Source: Rhizobium oryzicola | Lineage (GTDB): Bacteria; Pseudomonadota; Alphaproteobacteria; Rhizobiales; Rhizobiaceae | Reading direction: 5' to 3' | Assembly (NCBI RefSeq): GCF_030504645.1 | Contig: NZ_JAUKWQ010000014.1 | Span: 62,001 to 126,000, forward strand | DNA length: 64,000 bases | Shown here: positions 45,023 through 55,185 of the stretch, piece by piece | Position numbering within the stretch: position 1 is the first letter of the stretch | Layout: every line of letters starts with the position of its first letter | The notes under the pieces: generated by a model | What the model was told of the DNA's origin: nothing | The model's database searches: none | The model's input: the letters and a program-made list of their open reading frames with translations, nothing else | Translations under genes and position numbers: made by a program

Positions 45023-47493
45023 GCACAGATCAGAACTGGATGCGGAAAACCTTGAGCGCCGGCGAGCCGATGCGCTACTGGCAGCTTGGCGCGCTGATGG
45101 AGGAACGTTTCGACGTTCCCGATGCGCCGATGCATGGGGAGATGGACCCCTTCTTCTTCCTCACCAAGCACAAGAATTTCATTCCGCACGAATATCCGTG
45201 CCGCACCATCTTCGCGAAGACTTATCGTGAGAAACGCCCGGATGTGCGAGGAAGCTTCGAGGCCGCCCGCTGGTGGCTGCCCTTCGGTTCGCCGCGCGTC
45301 GATCTCTCCGGCTTCTGGTTCCGTCCCACGCGCCTTGCCACCTGGGGCCGCACCTATCTGGAAGCGGAAGCCGCGGGAACTGCCAAGGTTCGCCTCGGCA
45401 CCTGCGGCGGCGCGTTTGTCTTCGTCAACGGCCAGGAAGTGGGCTGGATGGCACCTTACGGCCGCAACCTCGAATCCAAGCAGGAATTCGACCTGCCGCT
45501 CACGGCAGGCTCCAACGAGATCACGCTGTTCTTCGACGATCTCGCCGAGCGTGACGCCCGCTATTTCTTCCAGATGGATTTCCTCTCCGGCCCCGCCGTC
45601 ACGCTTGCCGTGCCGGTTCCTGTCGAAGGCTCTGTCGCCGAAAGCATCGAGGGCGCGCTGGAAGGCATGCATCTCGATAAGAAGGCCTACTTCGGCGGCG
45701 ATATCGTGCTGTTGCTAGCAAAGCCCCTGCCGGTCGCCGTCGATGTGAACGTGGCCGTCGAAGGCGACTTCATGTCCCGCGAGCGCTTCGATTATGACTA
45801 CAAGCTGGCAGCCGGTGCGACGAGCCTCAATTTGGGCCCTTCGGAAAAGGCGCCTGCCGACTTCCGCCATTTCCGCATCACGCTGGATGCTGGCGGCTTC
45901 GTCGCCGCACGTCCGCTGGGCGTCGAGATCTGCCATGCGGAGCGCCAGGGTACCGCCCCGGCCTCACTGAAAGATCGCATCCGCGAGACACTGGATGAAG
46001 TTTCCGAACATTCCGAGCGCGATACCGTGCGCGCCTTTGCCCGTCTGGCCAGTGGCCGCGGCGGTGCCGACACGGATGCGATGATCGAGGAAATCCTGCC
46101 CTCGATCGAGGATTGCCATGACTGCGCCGACTTCTCGCTGGTGCCGCTGATCTGGTCGCGCACCGTCTGGGGCGCCGATATCAACGAAAAGACCCGCGCC
46201 CGCATCGACAACGCCATCCTGAACTATCGCTACTGGATGGATGAGCCCGGCAATGACGTGCAGTGGTATTTTTCCGAAAACCACGCGCTGCTGTTCCACA
46301 CCTCCTGCTACCTCGCTGGTCATCTGCTCTCTGACAAGACCTTCGTTCGCTCCGGCCGCAAGGGTTCCGAGCAGAGCCGCATCGGCGCCGAGCGCGTGCG
46401 CGCCTGGCTCGATCATTTCGAGCACTGGGAAATGGCGGAGTTCAACTCCGCGCCCTATTTCCCGATCGACCTGAAGGGCCTGACGGCACTGGCCGCGATC
46501 GCACCGGATGCCGATATTGCCGAACGCGCCAAGGCTGGTATCGTGCGGCTCTGCGAAGTCGTCGCCCGCTCCGCCCATCACGGCATGATCACCGCTGCCC
46601 AGGGCCGCTCCTACGAGCATACGCTCTGCGCCGGCCGTTCGCTGGAGCTTTCCGCCGTTGCCCGCCTGCTCTGGGGCACAGGCTGGTATGGCCGCCGCGT
46701 GCATGCCCTGCCGCAGATGGCGGTCTGCCTGCGCGATCACGGGCTGGTCGTTCCTGAAGAGACCAAGGCCATTGCGGACCTGCGTGGAAGCCATCATCAG
46801 GAATGGCGCTTCGCGCAAGGCCAGGACAGCTTTGCCGCGCTCTATCACTACAAGGGCGAACACTACGCCATGGGCTCCGCCGTCCATTACCGCTGGGGCG
46901 ACTGGGGCTATCAGGAAACCGTGCTGCATCTGCGCGTCGGCGAAACGCCGGAAGCCGCCGTCTGGATCAATCATCCGGGCGAAGTCATCCAGCTCGGCTA
47001 TGGCCGTCCGTCCTATTGGGGCGGCTGCGGGACCGTGCCGCGCGTGCAGCAATATCGAGGCCTCGCCATCGCGGATTTCGCGCTGCATGACGATCAACCG
47101 GAATTTTCGCATGCGTGGTTCCCGAAGGCGGAATTCGATGAAACCCGCATCCACGGCTCGACCGCTCTGGCCCGCAGCGGCAGCGGCGCAGTCGTCCTGC
47201 TCGGCAGCGGCGCATTGGAGTTTGTCGAAGAGGGCCCCTCGGCCGGCGCCGAGCTGCGGCTGAACGGCAAGAAGACCCGCTGGATCGTGCGCGTCTGCGA
47301 AGCCGGCGATCTTGCATCCGCCGAAAGTCGGTACGGGAAACTTGAGGCGAAGCTTTTGGAAGATGGTACATTCGTCATAGACGATCCCGATTATGGGCCG
47401 GTTCGTTTCCGGGCGGATGGGAGCGTCGAGGCGGAAGGCCGCACCATCGCACGTGCAGACTACACCGTGAAAGGCGAGGCACTTCAGCTGTAA
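45019..47493 (+). CDS. Large cytoplasmic carbohydrate-active enzyme candidate, 824 aa
   Basis: I do not recognise the family with certainty. Roughly the first 320 residues look beta-rich, with a jelly-roll-like stretch (FWFRPTRLATWGRTYLEAEA, then GTCGGAFVFVNGQEVGW) like carbohydrate-binding domains of glycosidases. The middle (about 350-650) looks like a helical toroid with WYFSENHALLFHTSCYLAGH and AAQGRSYEHTLCAGRSLE. The C-terminal part is beta-rich again. This order recalls polysaccharide lyases or toroidal glycoside hydrolases. No signal peptide, so it should act on imported oligosaccharides. Coupled to kduI by a 4-base overlap. Confidence 0.72.
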   Translation: MSTDQNWMRKTLSAGEPMRYWQLGALMEERFDVPDAPMHGEMDPFFFLTKHKNFIPHEYPCRTIFAKTYREKRPDVRGSFEAARWWLPFGSPRVDLSGFWFRPTRLATWGRTYLEAEAAGTAKVRLGTCGGAFVFVNGQEVGWMAPYGRNLESKQEFDLPLTAGSNEITLFFDDLAERDARYFFQMDFLSGPAVTLAVPVPVEGSVAESIEGALEGMHLDKKAYFGGDIVLLLAKPLPVAVDVNVAVEGDFMSRERFDYDYKLAAGATSLNLGPSEKAPADFRHFRITLDAGGFVAARPLGVEICHAERQGTAPASLKDRIRETLDEVSEHSERDTVRAFARLASGRGGADTDAMIEEILPSIEDCHDCADFSLVPLIWSRTVWGADINEKTRARIDNAILNYRYWMDEPGNDVQWYFSENHALLFHTSCYLAGHLLSDKTFVRSGRKGSEQSRIGAERVRAWLDHFEHWEMAEFNSAPYFPIDLKGLTALAAIAPDADIAERAKAGIVRLCEVVARSAHHGMITAAQGRSYEHTLCAGRSLELSAVARLLWGTGWYGRRVHALPQMAVCLRDHGLVVPEETKAIADLRGSHHQEWRFAQGQDSFAALYHYKGEHYAMGSAVHYRWGDWGYQETVLHLRVGETPEAAVWINHPGEVIQLGYGRPSYWGGCGTVPRVQQYRGLAIADFALHDDQPEFSHAWFPKAEFDETRIHGSTALARSGSGAVVLLGSGALEFVEEGPSAGAELRLNGKKTRWIVRVCEAGDLASAESRYGKLEAKLLEDGTFVIDDPDYGPVRFRADGSVEAEGRTIARADYTVKGEALQL

Positions 47494-47552
47494 ATATACC
47501 CACAAGGGGGCGGGCGGAGGATCCCGGCCCCATTCGAAGAGGAGGAGATGGC

Positions 47553-48815
47553 ATGATTTTGAAGTCGTTCTTGGCAGCGTCCGCTATGGCGCTGCTGGCA
47601 TCCACCGCCCATGCGGGCGATGTCCGCATCATGTGGTATTCGGACGGGGTGGAAGGCGAGGTCTTCCAGGACCTGATCAACCGCTTCAAGGCGCAGAACC
47701 CGGGCATCAACGTCATCGTCGATAACGTTGCCTACAATGTCATCAAGGAACAGCTGCCGGTTCAGCTCGAAGCCGGCAACGGCCCGGATATCGCCCGCGT
47801 CACATCGATCAAGGATCTCGCCAAGCACTGGCTGGACCTGCGCCCGCTGGTCGCGAATGCCGCCTATTGGGACGAGAACTTTGGCCAGCAGGCCGACTGG
47901 ATGCGCCCTGATGGCTCCAACCAGATCTCCGGCTTCATGACGCAGCTGACGCTGACCGGCGGCTTTGCCAACAAGACGCTGTTCGAGCAGGCTGGCGTTC
48001 CGCTGCCCGGCCCGAAAGCCACCTGGGAAGAATGGGCGGCTGCTTCCAAGAAGGTTGCCGCAAGCCAGCAGATCCCCTATCCGATGGCGCTTGACCGCTC
48101 CGGCCACCGCATCAGCGCGCCGAACATCTCCTATGGTGCGAACTATATCGGTGCTGACGGAAAGCCGGCAGCCCTCGACCAGGGCGCGAAGGCCTACCTT
48201 ACCAAGTTCATCGACTGGGCCAAGGATGGCACGATGAGCAAGGACGTCTGGGTTTCCGCTGCAGGCCAGACCTATCGCGCCGCCGCCGATGACTTCATCA
48301 ACGGTCAGGTCGCCTTCTACTATGCCGGCTCCTGGCAGATCCCGAACTTCGCCAAGAAGATCGGTAACAACTTTGACTGGGTGGCAACCGGCAGCCCCTG
48401 CGGTCCCGCAGCCTGCACCGGCCTGCCCGGTGGCGCGGCTCTGGTAGCGGTCAAGTACACCAAGAACCCGAAGGAAGTCGCCAAGGTGATGGATTACCTG
48501 GCGAGCGAGCCTGTTATCAAGGAGTTCTCCGAACGTACTCTGTTCCTGCCGGCCCACAAGGCGGTGCTCGCCAAGGGCGTCGACTTCAAGACCGACAGCC
48601 CGCTGGTCAAGGACGCGCTGAACAAGTTCGTCGAAGCCACCAAGACCACCTCCGACATGGCGCAGAAGATGCCGGGCTGGCGCTGGTCCGATACCGTGTA
48701 CGGCGCGATCGTGACCCGCGTTGCCCAGGCGATCGCAGGCGAAATGCCGACGCAGGAAGCGCTGACCCGCATCGACGCGGATGTCGCAGCCAAGGTCAAG
48801 GCCTCCGGCCTCTGA
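47553..48815 (+). CDS. Sugar ABC transporter substrate-binding protein (family 1)
   Basis: Periplasmic binding protein of 420 aa. The signal peptide FLAASAMALLASTAHA precedes the mature start GDVRIMWYSDGVEGEVFQDL; QLEAGNGPDIARVTS and YYAGSWQIPNFA are family features. AGGAGG-type site before ATG 47553. It is the receptor of the downstream MalF/MalG-type permeases and MsmK-type ATPase. Gene context (GH105, KduI) suggests unsaturated or uronic-acid-containing oligosaccharides as ligand. A strong hairpin follows the gene. Confidence 0.9.
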   Translation: MILKSFLAASAMALLASTAHAGDVRIMWYSDGVEGEVFQDLINRFKAQNPGINVIVDNVAYNVIKEQLPVQLEAGNGPDIARVTSIKDLAKHWLDLRPLVANAAYWDENFGQQADWMRPDGSNQISGFMTQLTLTGGFANKTLFEQAGVPLPGPKATWEEWAAASKKVAASQQIPYPMALDRSGHRISAPNISYGANYIGADGKPAALDQGAKAYLTKFIDWAKDGTMSKDVWVSAAGQTYRAAADDFINGQVAFYYAGSWQIPNFAKKIGNNFDWVATGSPCGPAACTGLPGGAALVAVKYTKNPKEVAKVMDYLASEPVIKEFSERTLFLPAHKAVLAKGVDFKTDSPLVKDALNKFVEATKTTSDMAQKMPGWRWSDTVYGAIVTRVAQAIAGEMPTQEALTRIDADVAAKVKASGL

Positions 48816-48830
48816 GCCTGCCCGACACCG

Positions 48831-48860
48831 GTTGCCCTCCTCGCGAGGGCAACCCTTTTC
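48831..48860 (+). terminator. Strong hairpin with T run after the sugar SBP gene
   Basis: GGTTGCCCTC and GAGGGCAACC form a perfect 10-bp stem with a 5-base loop (CTCGC), followed by CTTTT. It has the form of an intrinsic terminator inside the operon, so it probably gives partial termination or mRNA protection and favours SBP over permease synthesis. Confidence 0.8.
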
Positions 48861-48914
48861 GAGAAGTCGCAGATCCGTCGAGCCATCCGAGATCAGTCTT
48901 GGGGGAAGAATGTC

Positions 48915-49957
<1,043 letters not shown>

Positions 49958-49958
<1 letters not shown>

Positions 49959-51010
49959 TGAGCAGGGTTACCCAATTCATCTTCCGCCGTCGCGGCGGCA
50001 AGGGCTGGCACTGGACGGATATCGCCACTTGGGTCTGGCTCATCGGCGGCCTGATCATCATGTTCGGCCCCGCCGTCTGGCTGGCGCTCTCCTCCTTCAA
50101 GACGCCAGCAGCACTCGCAGAATTCCCGCCCTCCATCCTGCCTTATGTCAGCCAGCAGGCCACCGTGCAGGGCTATGACAAGCCGCTGACCCTCTTCAAT
50201 GCCACCATGCCTGACGGTTCGACGCGGGTACTGGCCGAGGTTCGCCGCGTGGGTACTGTCGCGCAGATGGTTGATCCGAAGGCACCGGCTGAGATCATCA
50301 AGGTCAACATCAACCAGCGCACGCCGGTTCGCAGCGTCTCGTTTTCGACGGAAAACTATGTGCAGCCCTTCCTGCATTTCGATTTCTTCCGCTATCTCTG
50401 GAATTCCGTCTTCGTGACCGTCACGGCGACGGTGATCACGCTGGTGGTCAATTCCATGGCCGCGTTTGCGCTGTCGAAATACGAGTTCAAGGGACGCAAT
50501 GCCGCGATGCTGGTGATCCTTGCGACACTGATGGTGCCGCTGTCGGTCATCCTCGTGCCGCTCTACTCGATCATCTCGACGCTCGGTCTCTTCAACAATC
50601 TCTGGGGCGTCATCCTGCCGACGGTTGCAACACCCACTGGTGTCTTCATCCTGCGGCAATACATGCTGACCATACCCGACGAGCTGATCGACGCCGCGCG
50701 CATGGACAAGGCCTCAGAGTGGCAGATCTACTGGCGCATCGTGGTGCCGCTGACGGCGCCGGCGCTTGCTGTGCTTGCCATCTTCTCAGTCGTCTGGCGC
50801 TGGAACGACTTCCTCTGGCCGCTGATCGTGCTCTCACGCCGCGAGCTTTACACGCTCCAGGTCGGCCTCAACATCTATTCGGGCGAACTGAACGTCCAGT
50901 GGCACTTCATCCTGGCGATGACCGTCGTCACCATGATCCCGGTCGTTCTCGTCTTCATCTTCTTGCAGCGTTTCATCACGACCGGCATTGCCGGCACCGG
51001 ACTGAAGTAG
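49958..51010 (+). CDS. Sugar ABC transporter permease, MalG/UgpE type
   Basis: Second membrane subunit, 350 aa. It contains a long periplasmic insertion (about residues 50-130) after the first helix, then SMAAFALSKYEFKGRNAAML and the EAA loop IPDELIDAARMDKASEWQIY with WRIVVPLTAPALAVLAIFSV, diagnostic for MalG-like permeases. Overlaps the upstream permease (TGATG). Confidence 0.92.
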
Positions 51011-51021
51011 GACATACGTTA

Positions 51022-52098
51022 ATGGGTAGCATCACACTCACCAATGTTCAGAAATCCTATGGCGCGGTGCATGTCCTGCATGACATCAACCTCGATATTC
51101 GCGCGGGCGAATTCGTTGTCTTCGTCGGCCCATCCGGCTGCGGCAAGTCCACGCTGCTGCGCGTCATCGCCGGGCTGGAGAAGATTACCGGCGGCGAACT
51201 CGCAATTGACGGCAAAAGGGTGAACGAGGTCTCCGCTGCCGATCGCGGCCTTGCCATGGTGTTCCAGTCCTATGCGCTTTACCCGCATATGAGCGTGCGG
51301 CAGAACCTTGCCTTCGGTCTGGAAAATTCCGGCATGCCGAAGGCCGAAATTGCTGAACGCATCGGCGAAGCGGCCCGTATGCTGGAGATCGAGCAATATA
51401 TGGAGCGCCGTCCCGGTCAGCTTTCCGGCGGCCAGCGCCAGCGGGTCGCGATCGGCCGCGCCATCGTGCGCCGCCCCACCGCCTTCCTGCTGGATGAGCC
51501 GCTGTCCAACCTCGACGCGGAACTGCGCGTCTCCACCCGCGCCGAAATCGCAGCACTGCACGACCGTCTGAAATCCACGATGATCTACGTGACCCACGAC
51601 CAGGTGGAGGCGATGACGCTGGCAAACCGCATCGTGGTCATGCGTGCCGGCAAAATCGAGCAGGTGGGCGCACCGCTCGACCTCTACAACAACCCGGCCA
51701 ACCGCTTCGTGGCAGGTTTCATCGGCGCGCCGCATATGAATTTCATCGAAGGCGATGTGGTGGAAAGCACGGGCGGTACGGTCGTGATCAAGGCCGCGAA
51801 CGGCGAGCAGTTCACCGCGCCGGTTCCCTTGAACGGCGTGACGACTGGCGAGCGGCTTTCGGTCGGCATCCGCCCGCAGCATATGGGCCTGTCGGAAACC
51901 GGTCGCGGGCTGCCTGCCAAGGTGCGGCTGGTTGAAGCGCTGGGCTCCGAAACGGTCATTCATGCCGAAGCGCTGGGGCAGAAACTGCTCGCCATCGTTC
52001 CGGGCCAGCGGCATCTCTCCGCCGGGGAAGCGATCACGCTCGCCTATGACGGTGCTCCAATCCACGTCTTCGGTGCGAATGGTCAGCGCGTGAACTAA
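51022..52098 (+). CDS. Sugar ABC transporter ATPase, UgpC/MsmK type
   Basis: ATPase of 358 aa that energises the two preceding permeases. Walker A GPSGCGKST, signature LSGGQRQRVAIGRAIVRRP, Walker B FLLDEPLSNLDAELR and switch VTHDQVEAMTLANRI are all present, followed by a TOBE regulatory domain (from about residue 240) as in MalK-like proteins. ATG 51022 follows the permease stop by 11 bp; the frame is open further upstream but that part lies inside the permease gene. The stop overlaps the convergent LysR gene by four bases (CTAA). Confidence 0.93.
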   Translation: MGSITLTNVQKSYGAVHVLHDINLDIRAGEFVVFVGPSGCGKSTLLRVIAGLEKITGGELAIDGKRVNEVSAADRGLAMVFQSYALYPHMSVRQNLAFGLENSGMPKAEIAERIGEAARMLEIEQYMERRPGQLSGGQRQRVAIGRAIVRRPTAFLLDEPLSNLDAELRVSTRAEIAALHDRLKSTMIYVTHDQVEAMTLANRIVVMRAGKIEQVGAPLDLYNNPANRFVAGFIGAPHMNFIEGDVVESTGGTVVIKAANGEQFTAPVPLNGVTTGERLSVGIRPQHMGLSETGRGLPAKVRLVEALGSETVIHAEALGQKLLAIVPGQRHLSAGEAITLAYDGAPIHVFGANGQRVN

Positions 52099-53003
52099 GT
52101 GGGACTTGCCAAAAAGCGGGCGCGGTTCTCCTGAACCGTGTCCCGCAGGAACTGCATGACGGAACGCACACGCGGCACATGCAGGAGATCGTTGTGGCAG
52201 ACGATCCAATAGTGACGCCGCAGCAACACATCCGGCAGCACACCCTTCAGTTCCGGATACTGATCCGCGATAAATTTTGGCAGTACGCAGAGGCCGAGGC
52301 CGTTTCGCGTCGCCGTAAGCTGCGCGAAAATACTGGAGCTTTGGAAGCTGGGGCGGATGCGCGGGTGGATATCGTCAAGATAATCCAGCCCCGGCGCAAA
52401 AATCATATCCTGGATGTAGCCGATGAAGGCGTGGTTCAGCAGATCCTCGCGGGATGACGGTTCGCCATTCCGCTGAAGGTAATCCCCTGTCGCATAGATG
52501 CTGAGCTGATATTCCGTCAGGTGTTCATGATGGTACGGACCCGCCTTGGGCGGGTCGAGGACAACAGCCAGGTCCGCCTCCTTGCGCGATAGCGCCATGA
52601 TCTGCTGGATCGTCACCAATTCCAGCGAGATGCCCGGATAGGCCGTGGCCAGCTCACCCAGCCGATGGCTGAAGAAGAAATTGGAAATGCCTTCCGGTGC
52701 CGAAAGCCGCACCACGCCGCGCTGGAAGGCGGCACCGCTCGCGGCCTCCTCCTGCAAGCGCGCCGCCTCCAGTTCCACCTTTTCCGCCGTTTCCACGAAG
52801 CGATGGCCAAGCGGCGTCAGCACGTAACCGCGCGGATTGCGCTCGAAAAGCTTTACCTTCAGCGCAAATTCCAGCCGGTCGATACGGCGCAGCACCGTGG
52901 GATGGCTGGTGCGCAACTGCCGCGCTGCGGTGGAAAGCTGCCCCGTTCTGGCAACCGCCAGAAAGTACTGCAGATCGTCCCAAGTGAACTGCGTCTTCGA
53001 CAT
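52095..53003 (-). CDS. LysR-family transcriptional regulator
   Basis: Regulator of 302 aa. N-terminal helix-turn-helix: LQYFLAVARTGQLSTAARQL, then RTSHPTVLRRIDRLEFALKV and LFERNPRGYVLTPLG. The C-terminal effector domain has the usual alternating pattern. ATG 53003 has GGAGG at good spacing; an in-frame GTG at 53015 is less likely. It is divergent from the branched-chain-type ABC operon, and a perfect inverted repeat 14 bp upstream of its start (53017-53036) is its probable binding site. Confidence 0.9.
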   Translation of the reverse strand: MSKTQFTWDDLQYFLAVARTGQLSTAARQLRTSHPTVLRRIDRLEFALKVKLFERNPRGYVLTPLGHRFVETAEKVELEAARLQEEAASGAAFQRGVVRLSAPEGISNFFFSHRLGELATAYPGISLELVTIQQIMALSRKEADLAVVLDPPKAGPYHHEHLTEYQLSIYATGDYLQRNGEPSSREDLLNHAFIGYIQDMIFAPGLDYLDDIHPRIRPSFQSSSIFAQLTATRNGLGLCVLPKFIADQYPELKGVLPDVLLRRHYWIVCHNDLLHVPRVRSVMQFLRDTVQENRARFLASPT

Positions 53004-53016
53004 TGGCCCCTCCACG

Positions 53017-53036
53017 TCTGTTCAAATCTGAACAGA
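53017..53036. promoter_or_regulatory. Perfect inverted repeat, LysR operator candidate
   Basis: TCTGTTCA-AATC-TGAACAGA: 8-bp perfect arms with a 4-base spacer in the divergent gap between the LysR gene and the ABC operon. It is longer than a minimal T-N11-A site and lies close to the LysR start, suggesting autoregulation as well as control of the transporter. Confidence 0.6.
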
Positions 53037-53180
53037 ACCTGTTTGCAATTAATTAACACCCCCCGTTGCGTCCATCGCGGAATTCGCTGATCATTCATGA
53101 GGACTTGCTGTTTTGAGGAGAGCAGCTGGCCAAAGTTGAACAGTCGAATTTGCTTCGGCATCTCTGGGAGGAGATCGGAC

Positions 53181-54383
53181 ATGCGTAAAACGCTTCTGGC
53201 GTCGGCCGCGATTTTCGTTGCGGGCGCGGCAAGTGCCTATGCGGCGGCATCGGATGGTAAGGTCAAGATTGGCATCCTGAACGACCAGTCGGGGGTCTAT
53301 GCGGATTTCGGCGGCAAGTCGTCCGTCGAGGCGGCCAAGATGGCCGTGGAAGATTTTGGCGGCAAGGTACTGGACGTGCCGATCGAGATCATCGACGCCG
53401 ACCACCAGAACAAGCCTGATATCGCCTCCAACATTGCCCGCCAGTGGTTCGACACGCAGCAGGTCGATGCCATCATGGAACTGACCACTTCGTCCGTGGC
53501 GCTCGCGGTGCAGGCTGTTGCCAAGGAAAAGAAGAAGATCGACATCGTTACGGGTGCTGCCACGACGGACCTGACCGGCAAGCAGTGCAGCCCCTATGGC
53601 TTCCACTGGGCCTATGACACCTACGCTCTGGCCGTCGGCACGGGTGGCGCGCTCGTCAAGCAGGGCGGCGACAGCTGGTTCTTCCTGACCGCCGACTATG
53701 CCTTCGGCTATTCGCTGGAAGAGCAGACCAGCAATTTCGTGAAATCCAACAACGGCAAGGTGGTAGGCTCCGTGCGCCATCCGCTGTCCACAACGGATTA
53801 CTCCTCCTTCCTGCTGCAGGCGCAATCGTCAGGCGCGAAGGTCGTCGGCCTTGCCAATGCGGGCGCGGACACGCAGAACGCCATCAAGCAGGCGGCCGAA
53901 TTCGGCCTCACCCAGAGCGGCCAGCGCCTGGCCGCCCTCCTCTTCACGCTTGCCGAAGTGCATGGCCTCGGCCTCAAGGCCGCACAGGGCCTGACGCTGA
54001 CGGAAGGCTTCTACTGGGATCGCGACGACGAAAGCCGCAAGTTCGGCGAGCGCTTCCAGAAGCGCACCGGCAAGATGCCGAATATGATCCATGCCGGCAC
54101 CTATTCCGCCGTGCTGCAATATCTGAAGGCTGTCCAGAAGGCCGGTACCGACGACACCGAAGCCGTCTCCAAGGTGCTGCATGACATGCCTGTCGATGAC
54201 GTCTTCGGTCGCGGCGGCACGGTTGGCGCCAATGGCCGCATGTTCCACGACATGTATCTGCTGGAAGTGAAGAAGCCCGAAGAGAGCAAGAAGCCCTGGG
54301 ATTATTACAAGGTTCTTGCCACCATTCCCGGCAAGGACGCCTATATGGACCCGAAGAAGAGCGGCTGCGATCTGGTCAAGTAA
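53181..54383 (+). CDS. Branched-chain-amino-acid-type ABC substrate-binding protein
   Basis: Periplasmic type I binding protein (LivK/Peripla_BP_6), 400 aa. Signal peptide LLASAAIFVAGAASAYA, then VKIGILNDQSGVYADFGG at the mature start; ELTTSSVALAVQAVAKEKKK and ADYAFGYSLEEQT are class features. GGGAGGAG lies before ATG 53181. It serves the LivG/F/H/M-type genes that follow. Such systems carry amino acids, amides, aromatic acids or short organic acids; the catabolic genes downstream suggest an alcohol or organic acid rather than leucine, which is inference. Confidence 0.9.
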   Translation: MRKTLLASAAIFVAGAASAYAAASDGKVKIGILNDQSGVYADFGGKSSVEAAKMAVEDFGGKVLDVPIEIIDADHQNKPDIASNIARQWFDTQQVDAIMELTTSSVALAVQAVAKEKKKIDIVTGAATTDLTGKQCSPYGFHWAYDTYALAVGTGGALVKQGGDSWFFLTADYAFGYSLEEQTSNFVKSNNGKVVGSVRHPLSTTDYSSFLLQAQSSGAKVVGLANAGADTQNAIKQAAEFGLTQSGQRLAALLFTLAEVHGLGLKAAQGLTLTEGFYWDRDDESRKFGERFQKRTGKMPNMIHAGTYSAVLQYLKAVQKAGTDDTEAVSKVLHDMPVDDVFGRGGTVGANGRMFHDMYLLEVKKPEESKKPWDYYKVLATIPGKDAYMDPKKSGCDLVK

Positions 54384-54395
54384 CGGTTGGCGCTC

Positions 54396-55184
54396 ATGAC
54401 ACAGGTTTCTGTCGAACGCGCCGTTTCTTCCGAACCGCGGGTGGTGCTTTCCGCCCGCGGCATAAGGAAGGATTTCGGCGGCTTCAGCGCGGTGCGCAAT
54501 GTGGATCTCGATGTCCATCACGCCCGCGTCCATGCCTTGATCGGCCCGAACGGCGCCGGCAAGACCACCGTGTTCAACCTGCTGACCAAGTTCCTGCAAC
54601 CGACCGCCGGAACGATCCTGCTGATGGGCCAGGACATTACCCGCACGCCGCCGGACAAGGTGGCGCGGCTGGGTCTTGTCCGCTCCTTCCAGATTTCCGC
54701 GGTCTTTCCGCATCTCTCCGTGCTGGACAATGTGCGGGTCGCTTTGCAGCGGCCCAACAATCTGGCGCATCAGTTCTGGCGTCCGGTCTCGGCGCTGGAC
54801 ACGCTGAACCGGCGCGCCGACGAGTTGCTTGGATTGGTCGGGCTCACCAAGGAGCGGGATCGGCTGGCCGCCGATCTTTCCTATGGCCGCAAGCGCGTGC
54901 TGGAAATTGCCACCACGCTGGCGCTCGATCCGAAAGTGCTGCTGCTGGATGAACCGCTGGCCGGCATGGGCCAGGAGGATATCACCGTCGTCGCCAACCT
55001 CATCCGCGAGGTGGCGAAGACCCGCGCCGTGCTGATGGTGGAGCACAATCTCTCGGTCGTTGCGGATCTCTGCCATTTCGTCACCGTGCTGCAGCGCGGG
55101 GAAATACTAGCCGAAGGCGATTACGAGACGGTCAGTCGCGATCCACGTGTGCGCATCGCCTATATGGGCACGGAGGAGGCTTGA
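54396..55184 (+). CDS. ABC transporter ATPase, LivG type
   Basis: ATPase of 262 aa with Walker A GPNGAGKTT, the LivG-style signature LSYGRKRVLEIATTLALDPK, Walker B VLLLDEPLAGMG and switch MVEHNLSVV. LivG proteins have this SYG variant in place of SGGQ. ATG 54396 is the clearest start, 12 bp after the SBP stop; TTG 54387 is in frame. Followed directly by the LivF-type gene (1 bp gap). Confidence 0.92.
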   Translation: MTQVSVERAVSSEPRVVLSARGIRKDFGGFSAVRNVDLDVHHARVHALIGPNGAGKTTVFNLLTKFLQPTAGTILLMGQDITRTPPDKVARLGLVRSFQISAVFPHLSVLDNVRVALQRPNNLAHQFWRPVSALDTLNRRADELLGLVGLTKERDRLAADLSYGRKRVLEIATTLALDPKVLLLDEPLAGMGQEDITVVANLIREVAKTRAVLMVEHNLSVVADLCHFVTVLQRGEILAEGDYETVSRDPRVRIAYMGTEEA

Positions 55185-55185
55185 G

